64,000 bases of DNA from Neptuniibacter sp. 1_MG-2023 (GCF_030547185.1 NZ_JAUOQR010000001.1:434001-498000), one strand, 5' to 3'. Positions 36,848 to 47,725 are shown, counted from the stretch's first letter. Program-made: numbers and translations. Notes: a model not told the origin generated them from the letters alone.

Positions 36848-37999
36848 TTAATCGTCAGAAACAACAATGGTAGGCACGGCAACATGGCTAGTATTTTTTG
36901 TAGCCAACCTTACTGCTAACTTACGAGCAACCTCCCGATAGATTAGCGCATATTCCCCTTCAGGATCAGCGGCTACGGTAGGTGTTCCTGAATCAACTTG
37001 CTGACGAATAGATAAGGCTAATGGTAATTGACCTAAGAGTTCCGTATCGTAGAGCTCTGCAATCTCTTTCCCACCGCCATCGCCAAAGATCGCTTCAGTA
37101 TGGCCACAGTTGCTGCATATATGAGTACTCATATTTTCAATGACCCCGAGTACATCAATATCGACTTTACGGAACATCTCTATCCCTTTTTTCGCATCCA
37201 GCAAAGCAATATCCTGCGGCGTTGTTACGATAACCGCCCCCGCAACCGGTACCTTTTGCGATAACGTCAACTGAATATCACCGGTGCCAGGTGGCATATC
37301 AATAAACAGGTAATCAAGATCATGCCAGCGTGTTTGCGTTAACAACTGCTGTAACGCACCTGCCGCCATTGGGCCTCGCCATACCATCGCCGTATTATCT
37401 TCGATTAGATAACTCATCGACATCGACTGTAAGCCATGCGCTTCAATAGGGTTAAAATGCTTCTCATCATGTTGAGAAGGGCGAACTCCCTCGTCTACAC
37501 CGAGCATCATGCCTTGGCTTGGGCCATAAATATCAGCATCAAGAACACCTACTTTTGCACCCTCAGCAGCCATCGCCAGCGCTAAGTTAACCGCCGTGGT
37601 CGATTTACCAACACCCCCTTTACCTGAAGCGATAGCAATAACATTCTTAACACCTGACATCGAAGGAAGCTGGTTTTGCCCTTGATTGGAGGCAATCTGA
37701 TGACTCAAGATCACCTCACATTCAGACACCTCATCCAAGGCCAACATTTTTTCACTGATGCGTTGTTTAAAAGTTGCTGCAACACCTTCACTTGGATAAA
37801 CAAACTCAATGGCAATAACTAATTTACCAGAGGTTAGAGACACTTCTTTAACATGGTGCGCAGTAATAAGATCCGTCCCCATCAACGGATCATCGATTTC
37901 CGCTAATAAGTCAGTGACTTTAGATTCAATATTTGACACGGTTCTCTCCGCTTTCTGAGCTTTAGAATGTCGGTTAAAAAACTGTTTAAAAAAACTCAT
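36848..37999 (-). CDS. apbC: Mrp/ApbC iron-sulfur cluster carrier ATPase
   Basis: 383 aa P-loop protein. The N-terminal DUF59/MIP18-like domain spans about residues 20-95. The deviant Walker A is IASGKGGVGKST near 127, followed by DADIYGPSQGMMLG, IDMPPGTGDIQLTL, and the CxxC that binds a bridging [4Fe-4S] cluster in MSTHICSNCGHTEAIFG. It loads Fe-S clusters on target proteins. metG, its usual E. coli neighbour, lies 6.6 kb away on the other strand. Confidence 0.95.
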   Translation of the reverse strand: MSFFKQFFNRHSKAQKAERTVSNIESKVTDLLAEIDDPLMGTDLITAHHVKEVSLTSGKLVIAIEFVYPSEGVAATFKQRISEKMLALDEVSECEVILSHQIASNQGQNQLPSMSGVKNVIAIASGKGGVGKSTTAVNLALAMAAEGAKVGVLDADIYGPSQGMMLGVDEGVRPSQHDEKHFNPIEAHGLQSMSMSYLIEDNTAMVWRGPMAAGALQQLLTQTRWHDLDYLFIDMPPGTGDIQLTLSQKVPVAGAVIVTTPQDIALLDAKKGIEMFRKVDIDVLGVIENMSTHICSNCGHTEAIFGDGGGKEIAELYDTELLGQLPLALSIRQQVDSGTPTVAADPEGEYALIYREVARKLAVRLATKNTSHVAVPTIVVSDD

Positions 38000-38114
38000 T
38001 ATGACCTTCTAATTATATAGACTCACAGTATAACCCATAATAACCAAGTAGATTACTAGGAATTATATAAAACTAAGCAATACCTACTAAAACGAAGTAT
38101 GTTCGCCGCTTTGT

Positions 38115-41100
38115 TTATGCGGGGCGAGCCATAGCCTCCGCCATCTCTCGGGCCGCACTAAAGTTTGTTTTACCACTGCCTAAAACAGGGACGGCCTCAA
38201 CATTATAGACATCTGACGGTATCATCATCGGCGCCATTCCACCTTTCACTAAACGGTCCCGCACATCATCAACATCGATCTCTTCGATGAGAAGAATCAC
38301 CTTCTCACCCTTTTTCAAGTCAGGCAGATTCACCGCGACCAAAGGCTGTTCTGTCAGCTCTAATATACGACGCACCTCGCCCTCTATCGCAGTAAGACTC
38401 ACCATCTCCCCACCCAACTTAGCGAAACGACTATAGCGATCGACAATAGTTAAGAATCCATCTTCATCTAAATGGCCTTTATCGCCACTTTTATACCAAC
38501 GAATTCCATCCATCTCGACAACCACTTCGGCTGTTTTTTCTGGATTATTTAAATAGCCCTGCATGATTTGAGTACCCCCAATCAAAATCAACCCATCTTC
38601 ACCTATAGGGAGTTCATCTAAGGTTTCCGGGTCCACTATACGGAAAGTCGAGCCGGGTAAGGCCATACCAACCGTACCGGGTTTGTTTCCCACCTGTACT
38701 GTCCACCAGTCTGTATCTAAAGCATCAGGTAAATTAGTACTTGCGACAGGAGTGGTTTCTGTAGAGCCATAACCTTCGACAACAGGTACATGGTATTTTT
38801 TCTCGAATCCCTCTCGTACAGCAGAATCAAGTTTCTCTGCACCGGCCACTACAGCTCGAAGCGACTGGAACATAAGTGGGTGAACCCGCTTATTCCGTGT
38901 ATATAAACGCAAAAAGGTGGAGGTGGCACACATCAATGTTGCTTTATAACGTGCTACACCTTTACCTATTTTAGGCGCATCAGTTGGATCGGGATGGCAA
39001 ACAACCGGCATTCCCTCAATCAATGGCATAAAACAAGTTACCGTTAGGCCAAACGCATGAAATAAAGGCAAAGTAGCCATAATACAATCATCTTCACGTA
39101 CATTGAGAACATCAGCCGTTTGACGAAGATTTCCCATGATATTCCGATGACTTAACATCACACCCTTAGGCGCCCCCTCACTACCGGAAGAAAATAGTAT
39201 GGCCGCTGTTTGATCCACATGTGCTTTATGACACAACCAAAATTGTAACCATGAAGTCGGCATCAGCGATACTAACCCTAAAGTTAGTAGTCCTTCAGTT
39301 TTACTGATCTGTTCTTTAATATCTTCCATATACAACAGATCTCGTCCCTCAAATAACTCAGATAGATCGGCGCCACGTGCTTTCAGCTTAATCACAAACC
39401 GACGCGAGGTAACAATAGTCTTTACATCCGCTTGCTCTAGCGCGGATTTCAGAGAGTTTACAGGTGCAGTAAAGTTCATATTCACTACGGTTTTTCCTGC
39501 CATTAACGCAGCCATATTAGCGATAGCACCAGCACTCGACGTTGGCACCAACAAACCAATATTATTCCCTTCTGTTCGTACCATTCTTTTTCTAAACAAA
39601 GCCGTGGCAGTTAATAACTTCCGGTGACTCAGCGGCCCACCATCCACATCGGCTATCGCATAACCACCATCGGCATTTTTCATGCTACGAACAAAGGCAC
39701 TTGGAAGTGTTTCAAGGGTTTCTGTATATTGCTCCCAGGTGCGAATGGATAACTCAAACACCTTTTGCTTAACCTCAGCAGCACAACTATCAATCGACAT
39801 TGGCTGACCATAAGCGACTATGACATCTCGTTTAGAACCGTTACGGCGGATGGTTTTCATTTTATCGGTCGAGCGGGAGAAGCGACTTCCCCACAATCCA
39901 CGCATATAGAAAGGTACAATGACGCCGTCCGCACCCTCACAGGCTTTCTCGAAACCGCGTCTAAACTCACCTAGCTGTCCTATATGGCTGATCGCGCCTT
40001 CAGGGAACAAGCACACGACTTCGCCACTACTAATTAACTCACGTACCTGTTCAAGCGCTTGGCGGCTTTTACCCTGAGAGATAGGGATTACTTTAAATAG
40101 ATCTAAGAACCAACGGAGGTACCAGCGCTCATATATACTGCGCTCCATGACAAAATGAATATGGCGAGGACAGGCCATCTGGATCATTGCCCAATCTAAC
40201 CAGCTAATATGATTACCTAATAGCAACGTCCCTTTACCCGCTTCAGGTAAGTTTTCAAAACCTAGTACCTGAAGATTATATTTCCGGCGAAACAAAAGCA
40301 TTACTAAGACTTTGATAAATGCCTGAGGCAAGGTGACAATCGCATAGATAGCTCCCCCAACCCCCAACGCGGCCAGTAACCAAAGCAACCAGAGTCCATC
40401 AATACTGTTCCACGCAAATAGCACCGTTAGAGACAAGAAACTCAGCATCATAAGGTTCTGAATAAAATTACTACCCGCCAATACCCGTCCAGTTTCAGTT
40501 TCACCTGCATGAAACTGTACTAATGCATTTAATGGCACACACATTAATGCGCCAAATAGGCCAATCGAAAAGAAGACAACCGCCTGCATAAGCATAGAAT
40601 CAAGCTGAGGCAAAAGAATCAGCCCACCCGCAACACCCACAGCCCCAACAGGAATTAAACCGACATTGATATAGTGTTTAGAAAACCGCCCAGCCAAGAT
40701 AGAGCCCAGCATTATCCCTATACCTGCAAACGCCATGATGCCTTGAATCACGAAGGTATTATGTTGATCCATATGTTCTTCGGCAAACGCAGGAAAGACG
40801 GCCAGCATCACCTGACTAATTGACCAAAAAATAGATAGTCCAATAATCGACAACCAGATAGGACGTTTGCTTTTAAGTAAGCCAAGGTTGCGTTTTAAAG
40901 CTCGACCCGTTAGATAAGCCTTAGTATCAAAAACCGCTTTCTTATCGGTTTTCTGTAGTTCAGGCAGCTGATACGCTAAATAGAGTTCAACAACCGCACC
41001 AGCAACTAAAAGCCAACCTAGGGGTGCGCATGACATTAAACTCTCTTCCGGTGAAAGCTGTACCGCGCCATCCAAACTCAATTCAAATAGTAGTGAGAAA

Positions 41101-41570
41101 ACAACAATACCACTTAAAATGGCGACCATAGTCACCGCCTGAACCCAGCTATTACCTTCGCTCAGGTTATTCGCGCCGACTAATTCTTTTATATATCCGT
41201 ATTTAGCGGGCGAGTAAAAAGCACTTTGCAGCGCAAGTACAAAAGTCAGCCCAAAAGCAGGGATAAAAAGCCCTAAGTAGTAACAGGTTGTGATTAACAA
41301 AGTAATAACAACGCCGCCCCACGCAGATAGCTGCATCACCTTATTTTTAGGGTACTTATCAGCTAAGAATCCCGACGGGGTAAAAAGCAAAATAAAGGGA
41401 AGTAAGATCAAACCATTAACCACGGCGGTCAACAGTATCTGTAAATCACCGTCATAGGCCTTAAAGAGCGTATTTTGAATAATTATTTTATGACCAAGGT
41501 CGACAAAGGCATTAATAAATGCGACGCATATAAATGCAAAAAATCCGTTTAACTTTAATAGCTCTTTCAT
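38115..41570 (-). CDS. aas: LplT-Aas type fusion: lysophospholipid transporter, 2-acyl-GPE acyltransferase and acyl-ACP synthetase
   Basis: 1151 aa with three parts. Residues about 1-420 form an MFS-type transporter of about 12 segments (LFTPSGFLADKYPKNKVM). Residues about 430-620 form a PlsC acyltransferase with GNHISWLDWAMI and LFPEGAISHIGQ. Residues about 640-1145 form an AMP-binding acyl ligase (ILFSSGSEGAPKGVMLSHRN, VVEGYGSTETTP, YKSGDKGHLDEDGFLTIVDR). In E. coli, LplT and Aas are separate proteins that import lysophosphatidylethanolamine and re-acylate it. The single chain joins both steps. A final ligase Lys lies in LGSGKTNFSAA. Confidence 0.93.
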   Translation of the reverse strand: MKELLKLNGFFAFICVAFINAFVDLGHKIIIQNTLFKAYDGDLQILLTAVVNGLILLPFILLFTPSGFLADKYPKNKVMQLSAWGGVVITLLITTCYYLGLFIPAFGLTFVLALQSAFYSPAKYGYIKELVGANNLSEGNSWVQAVTMVAILSGIVVFSLLFELSLDGAVQLSPEESLMSCAPLGWLLVAGAVVELYLAYQLPELQKTDKKAVFDTKAYLTGRALKRNLGLLKSKRPIWLSIIGLSIFWSISQVMLAVFPAFAEEHMDQHNTFVIQGIMAFAGIGIMLGSILAGRFSKHYINVGLIPVGAVGVAGGLILLPQLDSMLMQAVVFFSIGLFGALMCVPLNALVQFHAGETETGRVLAGSNFIQNLMMLSFLSLTVLFAWNSIDGLWLLWLLAALGVGGAIYAIVTLPQAFIKVLVMLLFRRKYNLQVLGFENLPEAGKGTLLLGNHISWLDWAMIQMACPRHIHFVMERSIYERWYLRWFLDLFKVIPISQGKSRQALEQVRELISSGEVVCLFPEGAISHIGQLGEFRRGFEKACEGADGVIVPFYMRGLWGSRFSRSTDKMKTIRRNGSKRDVIVAYGQPMSIDSCAAEVKQKVFELSIRTWEQYTETLETLPSAFVRSMKNADGGYAIADVDGGPLSHRKLLTATALFRKRMVRTEGNNIGLLVPTSSAGAIANMAALMAGKTVVNMNFTAPVNSLKSALEQADVKTIVTSRRFVIKLKARGADLSELFEGRDLLYMEDIKEQISKTEGLLTLGLVSLMPTSWLQFWLCHKAHVDQTAAILFSSGSEGAPKGVMLSHRNIMGNLRQTADVLNVREDDCIMATLPLFHAFGLTVTCFMPLIEGMPVVCHPDPTDAPKIGKGVARYKATLMCATSTFLRLYTRNKRVHPLMFQSLRAVVAGAEKLDSAVREGFEKKYHVPVVEGYGSTETTPVASTNLPDALDTDWWTVQVGNKPGTVGMALPGSTFRIVDPETLDELPIGEDGLILIGGTQIMQGYLNNPEKTAEVVVEMDGIRWYKSGDKGHLDEDGFLTIVDRYSRFAKLGGEMVSLTAIEGEVRRILELTEQPLVAVNLPDLKKGEKVILLIEEIDVDDVRDRLVKGGMAPMMIPSDVYNVEAVPVLGSGKTNFSAAREMAEAMARPA

Positions 41571-41710
41571 GGGATGCTCCAGCCTATTCCAAACTCATGC
41601 TACGGTGCTTACCATACTTAGATCAAGGAATTACGACAGTTTTATGGGAATAAAGAACCACTTATGACTTGAGAATCATATGAACGGCTCCCGCTGTAGA
41701 GAACTATATA

Positions 41711-41735
41711 AAAAGCCGGCTAAAAACCGGCTTTT
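41711..41735 (-). terminator. Intrinsic terminator after trmA
   Basis: Nine-base-pair stem AAAAGCCGG / CCGGCTTTT with a seven-base loop, T-flanked on the minus strand. Confidence 0.85.
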
Positions 41736-41790
41736 AATTGGAAAAGTATCGTATATTGCAACCTAATGGGTTGTGCTCTAAGTCTGCCTA

Positions 41791-42879
41791 CTATTTGCGT
41801 GTAAGATAGACACCACACTCTAAATGCTCGGTATAGGGAAATTGATCGAAAATAGCAAAACGCTTTAACTCATGGGTCTGAGTCAAGGTTTCCAGATTTA
41901 ACTTCAATGTTTCAGGGTTGCAGGATATATAGAGAATATTTTCATAGGACTGTACTTGCTTAACCGTTTCATCATCCAAACCTGAGCGAGGCGGATCAAC
42001 CAATACCGTTGTAAAATCACAACGATCCAAGCCAAGATCTTTAGTTCGACGCTTTTCCACCGCACCACTTAGAACTTGGGAAAATTCCTCCGAACTAATA
42101 CGAACAACATCTACATTTTCAATACCATTAGCCTCAATATTATATTGAGCAGCACGAACAGAGGTTTTTGAAATTTCAGTCGCTACGACACGGCGAAAGT
42201 TTTGAGCCATCGGCAAAGTAAAATTACCATTACCGCAATATAGCTCGACCATATCACCTCCAGCCCCTTGGGTCGCATCAAGGGCCCATTTGATCATATG
42301 ACGACAAACTTCGCCGTTCGGCTGGCTAAAACTATTTTCTACCTGCTTGTATATATAATCTCGACCATTGATATCCAACGTCTCTATCACAAAATCCTGA
42401 TCCAGCAAGATTTTTGCTTTTCGAGAGCGTCCTACTAACTGAATATTAAATTTCTCTTTAAGTTTTTTAGCTTCTTCAATCCAGTCGTCGGCTAAAGGGC
42501 GGTGATAGAGTAGTGTGACTAATAGCTCGCCACTTAACGTGCTTAAAAAATCGATTTGGAATAGCTTACGTCGCAGCACTTCACTTGGACGTATCTCTTC
42601 AAGCAACTTAAACATCATATCGTGAATACGCTTAGCGACCATGGGGCAATGATCTATACGAATACGTACGCTATTGTTGCCCTTTTCAAACATCACATAG
42701 AAAAGATCATCCTCTTCGTGCCAAACACGAAATTCACAACGCATACGGTAGTGACTACGCGGCGATTCATAAACCTCAATATCAGGTAGATCAAAACAGG
42801 AAAACAGCTTAATAACCCCTGCTTTTTTATCAGCGAGTTGAGTTTCATATAGCTCAGGTGCGACAACAGAGATTGACAT
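41791..42879 (-). CDS. trmA: tRNA (uracil-5-)-methyltransferase
   Basis: 362 aa SAM-dependent enzyme making m5U54 in tRNA (and in tmRNA in E. coli). Visible are SPRSHYRMRCEFRVWHE near residue 40, the SAM loop VELYCGNGNFTLPMAQNF, DPPRSGLDDETV, the nucleophilic Cys in ILYISCNPETLKLNL, and the final FDQFPYTEHLECGVYL. The length matches E. coli TrmA. It is preceded by the HDOD gene on the same strand and has its own terminator. Confidence 0.95.
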   Translation of the reverse strand: MSISVVAPELYETQLADKKAGVIKLFSCFDLPDIEVYESPRSHYRMRCEFRVWHEEDDLFYVMFEKGNNSVRIRIDHCPMVAKRIHDMMFKLLEEIRPSEVLRRKLFQIDFLSTLSGELLVTLLYHRPLADDWIEEAKKLKEKFNIQLVGRSRKAKILLDQDFVIETLDINGRDYIYKQVENSFSQPNGEVCRHMIKWALDATQGAGGDMVELYCGNGNFTLPMAQNFRRVVATEISKTSVRAAQYNIEANGIENVDVVRISSEEFSQVLSGAVEKRRTKDLGLDRCDFTTVLVDPPRSGLDDETVKQVQSYENILYISCNPETLKLNLETLTQTHELKRFAIFDQFPYTEHLECGVYLTRK

Positions 42880-42915
42880 GCGTGCCTCTAAAAATAAGTA
42901 CTAACTAAGCACAAA

Positions 42916-42947
42916 AAAATGCGCTCACGAAAAAGTGGGCGCATTTT
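42916..42947 (-). terminator. Intrinsic terminator after the HDOD gene
   Basis: Stem AAAATGCGC.CAC / GTG.GCGCATTTT with one mismatch and a six-base loop. A T-run follows on the minus strand. Confidence 0.85.
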
Positions 42948-42996
42948 AACAGTATGCAAGTCTCAGGCAAAACATTAAAAATAGGAAGCAGCAGGA

Positions 42997-44235
42997 TTAA
43001 ACAAATCCAACTTGTGCCTGATAATCGGCTGTAATTAACTGCCAATGATCTAGTTCCGTCTCCATCCCAATTCGCTTGATATAATCCATACTCAAACGAC
43101 TGGACATATCACAACCCACAACACTTGTGGCAGGTGGTAATAACGCATCCGCCACATGGACAGCAGTTAATGGTGTAAAACCATTTTCAGGGTTAGCTTT
43201 GGGAAAATGGTGGAATAATACAGCCTCAACTACTTTAGGAGGCAGCTTCCATAAGGCAAGCATATACGCGCCCGCTTCTGCATGAGTAACACCTAACTCG
43301 AGCTTCTCAATTGCATAAACCGGCTGGTCCATTAAACTCGCTTTACTAATGATTCGATGATATTCGGCAGGGTTCTGACTGGCGAGAACTAAAATGCCAA
43401 AATCATGCAGTAAACCGGCTAAAAATGCTTGGGCTTGCACATGACGGTCAGCTTTCACTGAACGCGCTATATGTTGAGCAGCACGAGCGACGGCCATCGA
43501 ACGCTGATGAATCTGTTTAAACGAAAAGCTTTTCCAAACATCGGTTTGCGGATAAGCATCAAATAGATGGGATGTCAGTACCAAATCACGAATCATTCTG
43601 ACACCAAGAATAGTTACCGCTTCCTGAATTCTATTAATATCACGACTTAGACCAAAAAAGGCTGAATTAACCCACTGCATGATTTTAGCAGTCATCACTG
43701 GATCTTGCTCGAGTATTTGTGCAATTTCACGGGCATTTGAGCGCTCAGAGCTTAACGCTTTATTTAACTTATCGTACACATCCGGCAATACTGGCAGGGT
43801 TTGTAACGAGGTAATGTAATTTTTTACTGCCGGTTTATTGATCAATCCTGCTATATGAATACTGTTGGATATATCCTCGATCAGCTCATCTGGACTACAG
43901 TCTAAAGATAACGAGTGATGCGCCAACTCAGATACTCTTGCGGTTTGCAAAGGCGTTAAATAACCAGATAAAACTACTCGAATAACACTAGGATGTTTTT
44001 CAACTACTTTTGCAAGTAATTCAAGTGATTGTGTCGGATTATCACCTAAAGGCAATACCAGCACATCGGCTGGATTACTATCCAGAACCGCCAATAACTC
44101 ATCTAAGCGTTTGACTGAAACAGTATTCCAATCGGTGGTATCAGATATAGCCCTACCCAAACGCACACTTTGAGGGCATACCTGACAAAAAACAGCTGAA
44201 TGTTGCAATACTTGGGATGTCATCTGCGCGTCCAT
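42997..44235 (-). CDS. HDOD-domain signalling protein with a degenerate receiver
   Basis: 412 aa from ATG 44235 (a TTG at 44250 would add five residues). Residues about 15-125 have receiver-like topology (DVLVLPLGDNPTQSLELLAKVVEKHPSVIRVVLSGY) with no clear phospho-acceptor. Residues about 150-340 form the HDOD domain (LPVLPDVYDKLNKAL, ILEQDPVMTAKIMQWVNSAFFG, AVTILGVRMIRDLVL, FLAGLLHDFGILVLA). HDOD proteins are linked to motility, competence or stress signalling and mostly lack demonstrated enzyme activity. It is divergent from metG. Partner unknown. Confidence 0.88.
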   Translation of the reverse strand: MDAQMTSQVLQHSAVFCQVCPQSVRLGRAISDTTDWNTVSVKRLDELLAVLDSNPADVLVLPLGDNPTQSLELLAKVVEKHPSVIRVVLSGYLTPLQTARVSELAHHSLSLDCSPDELIEDISNSIHIAGLINKPAVKNYITSLQTLPVLPDVYDKLNKALSSERSNAREIAQILEQDPVMTAKIMQWVNSAFFGLSRDINRIQEAVTILGVRMIRDLVLTSHLFDAYPQTDVWKSFSFKQIHQRSMAVARAAQHIARSVKADRHVQAQAFLAGLLHDFGILVLASQNPAEYHRIISKASLMDQPVYAIEKLELGVTHAEAGAYMLALWKLPPKVVEAVLFHHFPKANPENGFTPLTAVHVADALLPPATSVVGCDMSSRLSMDYIKRIGMETELDHWQLITADYQAQVGFV

Positions 44236-44616
44236 AAAAAAACCATCCAATTAACCCATCCTTCCTTGATGATACTCTCTCTCTGTATATGTTTAGCTGG
44301 GTATTAGCTAAGTGTCCAGAAACTAAACAGCTACATGAAAACTATTCAGAATAAAAACCACACTAAATTGTACAATAAACAGCCACTCAGTCTAACACAA
44401 TCGCTATTTATTAAAAAACGTCAAACATAAGCTTTCATCACACAAACACACTAAAATAATTAAACGCGATATCATGAATAACTTGCACACCCCCTTCGTC
44501 AGCTATTTATTCTCCAACTCTCTATACAATCTGCATTCATAATGGTTCATATAATCAACTAAAAAGCGTAGAATCTGGCCTCCTTATTTCAATGATTTCA
44601 GGTTTTCAGGCAGCCC
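44236..44616. other. Divergent intergenic region between the HDOD gene and metG
   Basis: About 380 bp, AT-rich, holding the promoters of two divergent genes. I see a TATAAT at about 44547-44552 and a TAGAAT near 44570 on the metG strand without strong -35 partners. There is no gene, terminator or riboswitch that I can recognise. Confidence 0.5.
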
Positions 44617-46656
44617 ATGACTGACAGCAAACGTAAGATTCTTGTTACTAGTGCCCTTCCATACGCTAATGGTCCCATTCATTTAGGCCATTTAGTTGAA
44701 TATATACAGACTGACATTTGGGTTCGCTTCCAAAAACTCCGGGGCAATCAATGTACTTACGTCTGTGCGGATGATGCTCACGGCACACCTATCATGCTGA
44801 AAGCCGATCAAATGGGTATTTCACCGCAAGAGCTGATTGACAAAGTTAGTGCTGAACACCAACGGGATTTTTCCGGTTTTATGGTTGGGTTTGATAACTA
44901 CTACTCTACCCACTCAGATGAAAACAAATACTTCGCATCTCACATATATACCGCGTTACGTGACGGTGGGCATATTGATAAAAAAACGATCACTCAAGCC
45001 TATGACCCTGAAAAAGAGATGTTTCTGCCTGATCGCTTTGTTAAAGGGGACTGCCCAAAGTGTGGCGAGAAAGACCAGTATGGGGATTCTTGTGAGAAAT
45101 GTGGCGCAACCTACAGCCCTGTTGATCTTAAAAATGCTTATTCTGCAGTGTCTGGTGCAAAACCCATTGAAAAAGAATCTGAACACTACTTCTTTAAGCT
45201 AGGAAATTTCGAAACTTTCCTTCGTTCATGGGTAGATAACCACGTTCAAGAGCAGATGATTCATAAACTAAATGAGTGGTTTGAATCAGGTCTACAGAAT
45301 TGGGATATATCTCGAGATGCACCTTATTGGGGTTTTGAAATACCAGATGCCCCAGGTAAATACTTCTATGTATGGCTAGATGCCCCCATCGGTTACATGG
45401 CTAGCTTTAAAAACTGGTGTGATAAAAACAACGTAGATTTTGATGAATACTGGTCAGAAGCCTCAGAAACAGAGCTTTATCACTTTATCGGTAAAGATAT
45501 AGCCTATTTTCACACTCTTTTCTGGCCCGCTATGCTTGAAGGCGCTGGCTTCCGTAAGCCTAATGGTGTTTTTTGTCACGGTTTCTTAACCGTAGATGGA
45601 CAAAAAATGTCTAAGTCGCGCGGCACCTTCATTATGGCTGAGACCTATCTAAACCACCTTCGTCCAGAGTACCTACGCTATTACTTTGCAGCCAAGTTAA
45701 GCTCTGGCATAGATGATATCGATTTAAATCTTGAAGATTTCCGTATGCGCGTCAATGCGGATCTGGTCAACAAAGTCGTCAATATCGCCTCTCGCTGTGC
45801 AGGCTTTATCAAAAAGAAATTTGACGGTGAAATGTCTGCACAACTAACCGAGCCTGAGCTTTATAATGAAGCAATTGCCGCTGGCGATCTGATTGCTGAT
45901 GCCTACGAAAAACGCGAGTTTGGCAAGGCTATGCGTGAAATCATGGCCATTGCAGACAAAGCAAACCAATATATTGATGCCGCTGAACCTTGGGTTTTAG
46001 CTAAACAAGAAGGCAAAGAACAGGAAGTACAAGATTGCTGCTCCATGGGCATCAACCTATTCCGCGTTATTGTTTCTTATTTAGCGCCGGTCCTACCTCA
46101 AGTTGCTAAAGATGCACAAGCTTTCTTGAATATCGACCATATCACTTGGGATAGCATTAAAGAGCCACTGCATAGTCATAAAATCAATAAATTCAAACCG
46201 CTAATGCAGCGCGTTGATGAAGATAAAATTACGGCAATAATTGATGAAACAAAAGCGGCCATTGAAGCAGCGGCCGCTCAGGCTTTACCTGCAGCGGTGT
46301 CAACACCTTTAACCGATGAACCCATCGAAGAAACAATCGAATTCCCAGACTTTGCCAAGGTTGATTTACGGGTCGTGCGTATAGCTAAAGCTGAACACGT
46401 TAAAGGCGCTAATAAGCTTCTGCAACTCACTTTAGATTTAGGCGGAGAAACCCGCAATGTCTTTGCCGGTATTAAGTCAGCTTACGACCCAGAAGATCTG
46501 GAAGGGAAACTAACCGTTATGGTTGCTAACTTAGCCCCACGTAAAATGAAGTTTGGCGTATCTGAGGGTATGGTGTTGGCGGCAGGGCCTGGCGGCGAAG
46601 ATATTTGGATACTAAGTCCAGATGACGGTGCACAACCAGGTATGCGCATCAAATAA
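44617..46656 (+). CDS. metG: Methionyl-tRNA synthetase
   Basis: 679 aa class I synthetase of the long bacterial type. HIGH-like motif [12 protein letters not shown] near residue 15, a four-Cys zinc knuckle [18 protein letters not shown] near 146-163, KMSKSRGTF with the KMSKS loop near 332, and a C-terminal tRNA-binding EMAP-like domain (about 575-679, [18 protein letters not shown]). An Ala-rich linker (about 545-560) joins the catalytic body and the C-domain. It has its own terminator. Confidence 0.97.
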   Translation: MTDSKRKILVTSALPYANGPIHLGHLVEYIQTDIWVRFQKLRGNQCTYVCADDAHGTPIMLKADQMGISPQELIDKVSAEHQRDFSGFMVGFDNYYSTHSDENKYFASHIYTALRDGGHIDKKTITQAYDPEKEMFLPDRFVKGDCPKCGEKDQYGDSCEKCGATYSPVDLKNAYSAVSGAKPIEKESEHYFFKLGNFETFLRSWVDNHVQEQMIHKLNEWFESGLQNWDISRDAPYWGFEIPDAPGKYFYVWLDAPIGYMASFKNWCDKNNVDFDEYWSEASETELYHFIGKDIAYFHTLFWPAMLEGAGFRKPNGVFCHGFLTVDGQKMSKSRGTFIMAETYLNHLRPEYLRYYFAAKLSSGIDDIDLNLEDFRMRVNADLVNKVVNIASRCAGFIKKKFDGEMSAQLTEPELYNEAIAAGDLIADAYEKREFGKAMREIMAIADKANQYIDAAEPWVLAKQEGKEQEVQDCCSMGINLFRVIVSYLAPVLPQVAKDAQAFLNIDHITWDSIKEPLHSHKINKFKPLMQRVDEDKITAIIDETKAAIEAAAAQALPAAVSTPLTDEPIEETIEFPDFAKVDLRVVRIAKAEHVKGANKLLQLTLDLGGETRNVFAGIKSAYDPEDLEGKLTVMVANLAPRKMKFGVSEGMVLAAGPGGEDIWILSPDDGAQPGMRIK

Positions 46657-46678
46657 CCCAAGCTTAGATCTTCCACTT

Positions 46679-46717
46679 AAAAAGCCTATAAATCCACCTC
46701 TGTGATTTGTAGGCTTT
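46679..46717 (+). terminator. Intrinsic terminator after metG
   Basis: Long stem AAAAAGCCTA.AAATC / GATTT.TAGGCTTTTT with one mismatch and a nine-base loop, followed by TTTATTT. Confidence 0.9.
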
Positions 46718-46953
46718 TTTTATTTCTACAGAGCAAACCAGCCCACTTCTGCTTACCCCTTACTGTTCAGCGCCACTCTCAAATGCAATACGACTTAAGC
46801 ATCCTATTAAGAGATAGATAAATATAACTCTTGATTATTGAAGGCTTATATTTAGATAAAATTAAGTCTATGCTGTTCACAAGTACGTCGTTGTAAGCAA
46901 CTTTATATAGTTGCAGCCACAAATATCTTGCCGTGAATAACTCAGGAGCGCAT

Positions 46954-47199
46954 ATGCCATACAACGAAGAAATCATGCAGGAATTGAATGTGTTAAACCT
47001 TTTCAACCTCAACACCACTCAAGAAGGAATCAAAGTCCACTCCTCTGCTCAACCAGAGGTTATTGCCGCTACACAAAGACTCTTTGACAAAGGATTGATT
47101 ACTCAACACGACGGTGGCTACCTAACACCACTAGGCCACGATGCAGCAGAAAGCACGCAAACCTTACTTACAATTCTAATAACAGAAAGCAGACTCTAA
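46954..47199 (+). CDS. TIGR02647-family small protein
   Basis: 81 aa from ATG 46954 (MPYNEEIMQELNVLNLFNLN), with AGGAG six bases upstream; the frame continues upstream without a better start. It matches a conserved Pseudomonas and marine gammaproteobacterial family (ELNVLNLFNLNTTQEGIKVH, LFDKGLITQHDGGYLTPLGHDAAE). The second half looks like a winged-helix, so DNA binding is possible. Function not known. Confidence 0.85.
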   Translation: MPYNEEIMQELNVLNLFNLNTTQEGIKVHSSAQPEVIAATQRLFDKGLITQHDGGYLTPLGHDAAESTQTLLTILITESRL

Positions 47200-47211
47200 T
47201 AGACAAAACAA

Positions 47212-47229
47212 AGGGCCTTATTAGGCCCT
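47212..47229. terminator. Hairpin between convergent small genes
   Basis: Seven-base-pair perfect stem AGGGCCT / AGGCCCT with a TATT loop. The T-tract is weak on the plus strand, and on the minus strand it reads into TTTGTTTTG, so it fits the minus-strand gene better. Confidence 0.7.
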
Positions 47230-47242
47230 CTGTTAATCAATA

Positions 47243-47500
47243 TTATGCTGGCGAGTGAATCGCCAAAAAATGCTCCATTACACGCCGGAGCAAGCTTGCA
47301 TGAGCATAATCTCCACTGCGCTCTGCATGAGCAATATCATCAAGAATAATCTTTTTGATCTTGTCCTCACCTTCATGCTCGACTAAGTAATTACCTAGAG
47401 CCATAGCAATCATCGGGTCAACATGTTCATGCTCAGCGATGGCATTGACTTCACCAACAGAGAGTCCACTCATTTCAAGACATTCGTTGTAAGTTAACAT
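47243..47500 (-). CDS. Conserved small acidic protein of unknown function
   Basis: 85 aa. LTYNECLEMSGLSVGEVNAI, AEHEHVDPMIAMALGNYLVE and IILDDIAHAERSGDYAHASLLRRVMEHF resemble a widespread gammaproteobacterial family without a known role. It is wholly helical, with clustered His and acidic residues that could bind metal. GAGGG lies eight bases before the ATG. Confidence 0.75.
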   Translation of the reverse strand: MLTYNECLEMSGLSVGEVNAIAEHEHVDPMIAMALGNYLVEHEGEDKIKKIILDDIAHAERSGDYAHASLLRRVMEHFLAIHSPA

Positions 47501-47725
47501 GACGCTACCCTCGCTTAAAAGTAATCAATCCTTCAACCGGAAAGCAGACTGCTTAACTCCCTCCCTCACATTCAGTCTAGTTGAAAATTATAGATTCGAA
47601 GTGAATAGCGACCAAACACGAGTAATAATCCTGTCATAACTGACCTCTATCAATCTATTGCATATTTGACCAATATCACTAAGATCATTTGCCGCCAGAA
47701 GATTAAGACAGAGGATTACACCCTA

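Noticed and set aside
46779..47018. 79-residue minus-strand ORF upstream of the TIGR02647-type gene
   Set aside because: It overlaps the start of a recognisable gene and lacks a ribosome site or family resemblance.
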